DNA from: Rhodocollybia butyracea
Lineage: Eukaryota; Basidiomycota; Agaricomycetes; Agaricales; Omphalotaceae
Assembly: GCA_015501585.1 (NCBI GenBank)
Contig: JADNRY010000002.1
Span: 62,001-126,000 of the forward strand
Direction: 5' to 3'
Length of the DNA stretch: 64,000 nt
Of this stretch, positions 56,764 to 64,000 are shown in pieces (the stretch's first letter is position 1; each line of letters begins with the position of its first letter). The notes below the pieces were generated by a model. The model saw only the letters and a program-made list of their open reading frames with translations, was not told the DNA's origin and did no database searches. The translations under genes were made by a program, and so were the position numbers.

Positions 56764-59700
56764 TTTGCGGTTGTAAAGAAGAAAAGAGGTTGGAGAGAAG
56801 AGGAAAGGATGAAAGGATAAAAAAAAACAAGATCGAACTGGAAAAAATTTCCGCCACACGTGCACGTGGACGTGAGAATTTAGGAGGCGGAGCCGCAACC
56901 GAACAGGACTCCTAGCTGTTGCCTCTTCTCTACATGACTTCAGTATTTTTACGTGCGTTACTTACCTGGTCTTTTATCTCGCGTCTCTCTGTTTTCCGAA
57001 TGTCGGTCAAGGCTGGCCACCGACCATAAATCGTGGTCTCATTGGATGCTACCACGCGTCTATCATTGTCCAGATCCATCACACTGTATCAGTCTTTTTT
57101 AGTTGACTTTTCAAGTGTAGCGGGAACATCTCGGAGAGGATCCACGGCTACTTTAGAAACCCAGGCTAATAACTCTTTGATGTCCCGTGGTTTCAAGCTA
57201 CAAATTTATCTGACAACTTGTCCTCAAATTACAAGATCTCATCGCCACCTCCCGCCTGTTCTTGGTCGAGATCACTGGTATACGTCCATCAACGTCTCAG
57301 AACAGGCGCAAACCCATTATTCGATCTGCGAGAGCATATTGTCTCTCTGATCTCGTTCTCAGTACGCAGTCCTAGTTGACACCAAGTCATCTCCTTGCAT
57401 TGATTTTACCATTCACCTTGTCAAACATACATACATCGATGCAGCCAATGAAGTCGAGCGCTCATCCAGAACTACGGTATAATTTTCAAAGTGGTTTAGC
57501 GAAGTTGCAAACTTGCATCTGTCATCCTCAGCAATTTTCATGCCGTTGGCGGCCGTCTCACTTCGGTACCAGTTCTAACGAGATACAGGATTGTAGAAAA
57601 AGGACTTTCTCGGTGCTAATAGACGCAAATGCTCGTCCAACTACAGTTTGACCTATGACTTCCTTCTCTATTTCTGCCTCAGCTTCACTCTCCGGCTAGT
57701 ACTCTGGTCTCCTCACTGGACATCAAATATTCTACTCAGGATGGACAGAGTCGTTACTCACTTTATCATGACACCACTTGCAAATTTTCTTTCTGCGTTG
57801 AGGAATCCGGATATCTACTTAGGCTAAACCAGCCGTGGCTATTTCCGAATCACCTTCCACAAAGTTGACACGACTCGAACGTCGCTTTGACACCGGAACA
57901 CACATGAAACCTACTCCGACCCCAAATGGTGGCCTTCCAGCAAAGTGATCTCAGTTGTGTCGTGACCACTTTAGGGCCCTTTGTTCACGATGAACAATCG
58001 CAGTGGTCAATCGACAAACCACGACGCGTCTATTGTTCTCCACAGTGGATCCACCGCTGCAAATACCTATAAGAGGGACGATCCCAACTGGCGTCTGCCC
58101 ATTCTCGGATCTTCAGCATCGTTCGGTTGGAGTGTTCCACCATGTTTTGTATTCGAATTTGCGCGCATAAAGAACGGCCACAAGAGCCATCGACTTTTTC
58201 GTTCGTTTCACAACGGTCGGTGGTTATCTTTGCGATTGGTTTTACGTTATTAATCCCCTTGAACGTCGAAGATCCGTTGGTACTTATGACTATCGCAGCT
58301 CAGAAACCCCCACGTTCGGCACTGCGGAAACGTTGGGCAATACAGCTATTATGCGGAGACGTAAAACGTTCAAGCGGCGCTTTGTATCATTCTGGAAGCG
58401 TATCAGCACACCATCTCGATCAGAGTCCCGGAGATTCTCCTCCCTCCCGCCTGGATTTGTTTTTGTTTTACCCAAAAGTGATTGAACTCGTTGGGGGAGT
58501 TTTCTACGGGAATGTTCTCCATATGATTCCACTTAGCGTGAGCTCACTGTCGTTGTCTTTGTCCTATTTCTGATCATAAGAAATGTATACACAGATTATC
58601 ATGAATTATTACGATACTGTACCCCTGTAATTTTAATTTCTTCAGCCCCAGTAATCTTTCTTTCAATCGAATTCTTTCGTGTGCTTCAAATACGTAGCCG
58701 GCCACACAGCACCCAAGAGATTATTCTAACAATAATCACCTCAACTAATAGAGTTTGCCTTTGAGAGACAAATCGTCGCGAATGGCATGAAAATTCTGCA
58801 GACACTCCCGTTACTCCCAGGAGGTGTACACTGTACGCCACAATACTGATCAGCTCATCCGGAGTAGATGGCTAGTCCCGAGAACGGAAATACATCCGGC
58901 GGTTTCCTTAATCCTGGCGTATCAGAGTGGTGACTCCTAACCCGTAACCTAACCGAGCCTTCAATCACCGCAGGCGTGATTGGTTTTTGTTGTTTGCGCC
59001 GAGCAACGCGAAGTTATGGTCAGCGCGCACCTGATATCGAAAACGTCGGAATTTGAAAGGAAAGAGCAAACCTACACGTCATCTCAGCACATCTGGCCGA
59101 CCTTTCTTCCCGTAAACTGTCTATCTTGGAAGGCACTTCAAGAATCCAAAGCTCAAAGAGGATTGATTTGCCAGCTTGATACCGTCTAGTTTCAGTTCCG
59201 TTCCTCGAGGTACTTGATTTCAGAAGTACAACGTATACTTTATAAAACTACTTCGAGGAGCGAGTGCCTGGGTATTCATATTTAAGGGTTCATGATGTCT
59301 GCCTGACACCTGAATATCAGAGATCAGCAGATATCCCATTCTTGGCCTTTCTTAGCTTTAATTATGGATATTTGCGCACTTATTCTCACTGATCCCAGCT
59401 GATCCCTGAAGAGGCCTGAAAAGGCCTCACTTAGCGTTCCGCGGCCGCCGCCATTCGGGGAACGTTGGGGAATGTTTGATCTTTTCCATAAATTGCTATT
59501 CGGGGAACCTTCGATCTTTTCTGTGACTCTGAGCTGTTACAAGTGGCTAGCCAGGCTATGGGGAACGTTAATACTCGCCGTTGTTCTGACATATTGTCTA
59601 CGACTTGAGTGTTATCGTCAATCATTGACCGACGCTGACAGCGGAAGATCCATGCTAGATACTAATTCGGACTCAATTTTACGAAGCAATCCTGAAGCAA

Positions 59701-59882
59701 TCTATATAAAAATGCGCTGATTCTATCCGCACTCCTTCCACTCAGCATCAGGCACGAGGTTCAGCCAATAGAAACTGGCAATCTTGGCAGCGCTCAACTA
59801 TATAACCTCAAGGATGTAGACCAATTGAGCCTTTTTCATCCTATCTATCTTCCTAACGGTCACTGTCGGCAGTGGGTCTTCT
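56764..59882. other. Gene-poor 3.1-kb stretch, possibly holding a decayed gene
   Basis: Many medium open frames occur on the plus strand (57033-57350, 57376-57651, 57981-58253, 58127-58573) but none shows a known motif, and no set of splice sites joined them convincingly. Pieces such as HTYIDAANEVERSSRTTV and SFVSQRSVVIFAIGFTLLIP look protein-like in different frames, as in a frame-shifted relic. No terminal repeats were found. Confidence 0.3.
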
Positions 59883-61613
59883 ATGAACTCCCCAGTCGCT
59901 CGAGCTCACGTCGACTCGGCTGCCCGACAACAGTAAGCCTTTCAACTTCAAAAAAAACTCGATTCTCTAAATCTCCGAGCTAGACAGTTAGAAGATTATT
60001 TCCATTTGTTTGCGATAAGTAGGTGCATTCAATTGTCTGACGAACTTCAATACTCAGGGTCACCGTATTCCAGCATTTCTATACTGGGACCACCTAATCA
60101 CCCTTCGTCAGTACCTTTGAATCGCATCTTCGAGGACACTCATCTCACTAAAGTACACACAGCTGATGAAGTTCAGTATCTGTGGAAACGTCCAGTGAGC
60201 GCAAGTACCGCTCTATTTTTCGTCAATCGAGTAAATCGACCGCGCTCCTGCCACTGAAAGTTACATCGCTGACCGGTTGCACTTCCAGTATTTTGCATGC
60301 TTTGGAAATGCAGTAGTGACAATATCATTGTTCTCGAGTGGCCTGAATGATTCAGTGAGTAGCTTCCACCGTTTGATGAGATACTATATCTGACCTGGCT
60401 CCAGAGTTGTGCGCCCTTTCACCTTTTCCGTGAGCTGTTGCTTGTCCTAACGCAAGTGTTTGTCTGTGGTAAGGTCCCAGTCATTTTGGTAGATATTGAA
60501 GACACGATAGACTCACCCGCGGATCTAGTACTTCTGACTATCCGCATATACGCGCTCTACCATTGCAGTAAGCGCATACTTATCTACATGCTCGTCACCG
60601 GATTTACTCTTGCTGGGCTTGCCATCGTAAGTTTTTTTATTCCTCCGGATTTTTCCTGAAGTTCGGTGCAGTTCTCTATATTTTTTGGGCAATCTAGTCA
60701 GTCAAAGCAGACCGGCACAGGATGCCACACTCAACTACCCTTGATTACGTGCGTCCAGAGTGACTACCCGTCGTTAAACGTTTCATGAAACTTTGACGTC
60801 GTACGCAGGTCTATTCGTACGCTCAAACTACTGTTCTTCTCTCCATTTCAACTTAGCAGTGCAATAGAAGTCGCTGCTGCTTGGGAAGCATTATTCTTGT
60901 ATGATTCAATGCTGTTTATTATGACGCTCCGAAAAGCTCAAAAAACCCGCCACGAACTGCACCTGGAACGAAGAGGAATATCTCTAATTACTATCATTCT
61001 CCGTGACGGTTAGTTTGGTCCTTTTTGATCGTTCTTCTCCAGTTTGGTAAGATTACTTGTTCTGACCCTTGTAGGATCCATGTATTTTGGGTGAGTGTCT
61101 TGCTATTGCAGATCGTGATGATTGACGGCTGATAATGCTCTGCCCGCAGTGTGATGGCATTTGCCAACTTGATCAACATATCAACGTTCTATGTAGGAGC
61201 GAAACTCCAACCTTTCGTTCTTTAACAACTGACATCTCATTCTTACTATAGTACCCCGATGTACGTGCTCCCGAGCCCCACACCAATCTCCATGGTACTA
61301 GGACTAATCCGGCTCAACAGCAATTTTTACGAGGTGCTATGTCGACATTTGCTAGCGCGTGCGCACTTTTTACCTGTGTCACCAAAAGGTGTCAAACTTC
61401 TTTAACAGGACTTCTGTTACGATGATGTCTCGACTCATGTTGAATCTGCATCAAATCGCGAGTTCGGGACTATACACCTCACATATCACCACATGTCAGA
61501 TCGGAGCTTACAGCACTTTCGTTGCTCCAGCACATACAGAAAATTCTGACTCAACGACTATGAACAATAATGAGACTTTGTACAATGAAAGCCAGGACTT
61601 CAATTCACCATAG
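59883..61613 (+). CDS. DUF6533-type seven-helix membrane protein
   Basis: An integral membrane protein of a large agaricomycete family of unknown function. The ATG at 59883 gives MNSPVARAHVDSAARQQ; splicing continues LEDYFHLFAITFLYWDHLIT, then PDEVQYLWKRPVSASTALFF and VNR, which is the family signature (D-x-L-x-T...E...W). Later segments are VFVCGKVPV-like then LTIRIYALYHCSKRILIYML with VTGFTLAGLAI (helices), WEALFLYDSMLFIMTLRKAQ, and the C-terminal SRLMLNLHQIASSGLYTSHI followed by a polar tail ending NESQDFNSP. At least seven introns; some middle borders are approximate. Confidence 0.72.
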
Positions 61614-62179
61614 GATACCATAGCACTTTCCCCTTATGAACATTGTAGAACATAGTACCCGATCGATTCAACGAAGGCTCTTCCATCCATGTATCTTATA
61701 ATAATTATCAAGACTCGATGTCGTTACTACTGTAGTACTATATATTTCAAAAAAATTTGTTCCCTCCATTTTTACTTACTGGCAGTGGAACCACAGGGCT
61801 AAGCAGCGGCTAAGGTGTTTACTTTCTCGAGACTAGTATTTATTCTACCTACTGAGTATATATAAGTAAATTATGTACATAAGTGGCGAAACGCCCGGAG
61901 CAACGACTACGTAGTAACAATCAACAGACAGAGAGAAGGTGGGAGTCAAGAGAAGAAGAAACGATAGATAATCAACTACTGTAAAGTTACCGTAAACAAA
62001 AACCAAATAGCATATATGCGTGACAAGGGCGTGATGTGACTCATGATGGTAAGCACAGAGCACGCTGAAGCAATGAAAACCAAAAAGAACAGGAACGAGA
62101 GAAACCAAGCAAGAGAAGCAGATAACGGTGTTACAACGCCAATGAGAAAGAGCAAACATATCCAAAGTTTTTCATGAAG
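61614..62179. other. Intergenic stretch between convergent genes
   Basis: Holds the 3' flanks of the DUF6533-type and Mei2-like genes. An open minus-strand frame (61845-62165) is hydrophobic and low in complexity, and no motif was recognised. Confidence 0.3.
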
Positions 62180-63184
62180 CTATTTAGATACCGGTCGATC
62201 AGGCCCAGGTACGATTTTCAATCTACACAATCATCAAAATGTGATCATCCTGGTACGACATGCAAACTTACACTGCTTCATCAATTGTCTCCGGTTTTCC
62301 AGCCAGAGGCCCTTCAGAATGAAAGATACAGGGCCGGTATTCTTCAGGTAGATGACGGATAGAGTGTTTAGGATTGACAAAAAATTTGTGTACTAATCCA
62401 GTTTTTCCTCTATGATAATGATTGTCAAAAACAGTGACTTGCGCAATCGAATAAAATTTTACTCACTGACAATGCGCGTATACTATTTCAACTACTTTAT
62501 CAGCTACGGCTGTTCCAGACCTAATACGAAGCATTAAAATGTAACAGATCATGGCGGAACAGCACCAACCAGGCGTGGCCGTTTTTGATTGCATAGAACT
62601 GCGCGAGATCATTGGTGGTGATAAAATTCACAATTGCGTATCCAGCATTTCGTCCTGATATAAGCCAAATGAGTTTCTAATGAGGTAGATAGATACGATA
62701 GTAACAGACCTAGATGTTGATTATGCAGTGGGAGATAGATGAAGTCTATCCGTTCAGGACAGGCCTCCCAGATTAACGCTTTGATGTTTTCCATTTTCAA
62801 GTGGAATGGTATGTTTCGAAGCATAACTGTGGTGCGTGGGTCCAGTTTGCGGGTAACGAAAGAGAGGCTGACTTTAGTATCAATGTTGGAACCCCTCCTG
62901 GGTTGGTTTTCATTAGATTTTGAACCCAATGCATTTTCTGAAGCATGTGTCGGTACAACAGCTGAAACTCGTCAGAAATAAAAGTGGTTTGTATGGTTCA
63001 AGTCTGTACCTATAGAACTTTCACTCTGCGTGGCGTTGAAATCATGATCTATTTTCTCTGCCCCATTTATGCTTCCCACCGTCTCTTCTATCTCTGGCAA
63101 GAGTCTTTGCTTTTTTGTGGAGTCATCCAAGGGGTTATTTTCAAAAAGTTTACGTTTTTTCTCGAGAGTTGTGTCAGTATCCAT
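62180..63184 (-). CDS. Mei2-like C-terminal RRM protein, minimal form
   Basis: Starts MDTDTTLEKKRKLFENNPLD at 63184. After a short polar N-terminus comes the Mei2-type RRM: LDPRTTVMLRNIPFHLKMEN, IDFIYLPLHNQHL, then (after an intron) GRNAGYAIVNFITTNDLAQF, WSGTAVADKVVEIVYAHCQG, and KTGLVHKFFVNPKHSIRHLP with EEYRPCIFHSEGPLAGKPE. This is the pattern of Mei2 RRM3, which binds meiotic RNA. Mei2 itself is about 750 residues with three RRMs; this gene encodes about 260 with only the last one. Final exon reads LKIVPGPDRPVSK. In S. pombe Mei2 drives entry into meiosis; the role here is unknown. Confidence 0.8.
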
Positions 63185-64000
63185 CGATACCAGGCAGTTC
63201 AGAAGAAGAGCGGTTAAATTAAGCACGTGAGCTGGTGTGCATCCAAATGGGCAAATATTTTTTTTCAAGCCCAGATAAATTGAGGGACTCATCTGGACAA
63301 CCGTTTGTCATGCTTTGTGCTCGGAGTTTGTGATGGTGCGACTCATATTGTCCAGTATGAGCAGTTGACATACTGAAGTTCGCCGTTTCGGGGCACATCC
63401 AATCTCAGATGAGAAAACCGGACGACTGCCTTAGCATCACGGTATGCATTGTCCACTTGCAGCCATCCTTAGGCAGCTGAGACATATGGGTGTGCACCGA
63501 AGAGGCAGGGCGATGAACTAGAGAAGACGAACGAGATTGAGAACAAGAGCCGGGACAGCGAGTTTGACCACACTGCACATATCTCGCTCTTATCGCACTC
63601 AGCTTCAAGTCCGCTTCGAAACGCTCGGGGTTCGCCTTCGGCTCACCTCTCGCTCTTTCTCGCTCCTCGTTTGACCACACTGCACCGGCGAGGGCGAGGA
63701 AAAGAAGAGGAAGTCTTGTTCATACTTGAGAGCACAATGTACCAGCTTGAGCCGCTTTGGTAACTGATTTTCTTCTGTTGTCTCGAATTAAAAATATTGC
63801 GACATTTCTTTGAAGGAGACCGGAAGCATCCTTTCAGTATTACTCTTTCATACTTACACAGAATGCACAAACACATGTAGCTTCACCGTCGATATCTGGG
63901 ACATCCGTGGCTAATTTCACATCCCTCTACTTCTGAAGCTCTGCAAGTGCAAGCTCGTCATTTTCTGAGACTATTAAAAGTCCAGCGCGATCGACGGTGG
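63185..64000. other. Terminal intergenic stretch
   Basis: No gene could be supported. A direct repeat of GTTTGACCACACTGCAC lies at about 63560 and 63671. Open frames on the minus strand are Ser/Arg-rich and lack motifs. Confidence 0.3.

Overview
The window is nuclear DNA of a filamentous basidiomycete, most likely an agaricomycete (mushroom-forming fungus). Genes are dense, lie on both strands and are cut by many short GT-AG introns (about 45-140 nt). Family content agrees: a 7-TM protein with the DUF6533-type signature, an NRPS-like adenylate-forming enzyme, a DUF6987-like protein and small secreted Cys-rich proteins. All gene models were spliced by eye; exon joins are given where they were worked out.

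Layout. 1-1322: 5' part of an adenylate-forming enzyme on the minus strand, cut by the window edge. 3.0-8.4 kb: a tandem array of four small secreted six-cysteine (knottin-like) genes in the order A1-B1-A2-B2, made by duplication of a unit of about 2.7 kb. 9.8-13.1 kb: glutamine-dependent NAD+ synthase. 13.6-14.4 kb: an unknown acidic, Ser-rich protein. 15.6-16.9 kb: a large imperfect tandem repeat without genes. 17.0-19.2 kb: dynactin p25 and a bZIP factor. 20.5-22.3 kb: an FAD monooxygenase. 23.3-30.6 kb: acetyl-CoA carboxylase. 31.4-33.5 kb: scavenger decapping enzyme DcpS and dynein light chain LC8. 34.6-39.7 kb: an NAD(P)-dependent reductase, a Nup53/Nup35 nucleoporin, an SR-like disordered protein and a DUF6987-like protein. 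40.0-44.5 kb: exocyst Sec6 and mitochondrial Coq6, divergent from a 100-bp gap. 44.6-47.2 kb: two tandem paralogues of a disordered protein. 47.7-49.3 kb: a glyoxalase-fold protein and TMA16. 49.5-56.8 kb: an Axl2-like membrane protein and a Kap123/importin-4 type karyopherin. 56.8-59.9 kb: a gene-poor stretch. 59.9-63.2 kb: the DUF6533-type membrane protein and a minimal Mei2-like RRM protein.

Most genes are housekeeping and unrelated in pathway. The unusual material is in the secreted-peptide array and in splicing. Both B genes make sense only if one exon is a single nucleotide (T), which completes a conserved cysteine codon. The FAD monooxygenase needs a 3-nt exon lying between two near-identical introns to restore its GDAAH motif. 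The reductase has a 9-nt exon, and the A genes have a 10-nt exon at the place corresponding to the 1-nt exon of B. Four intron positions are shared by A and B, so they are old paralogues.
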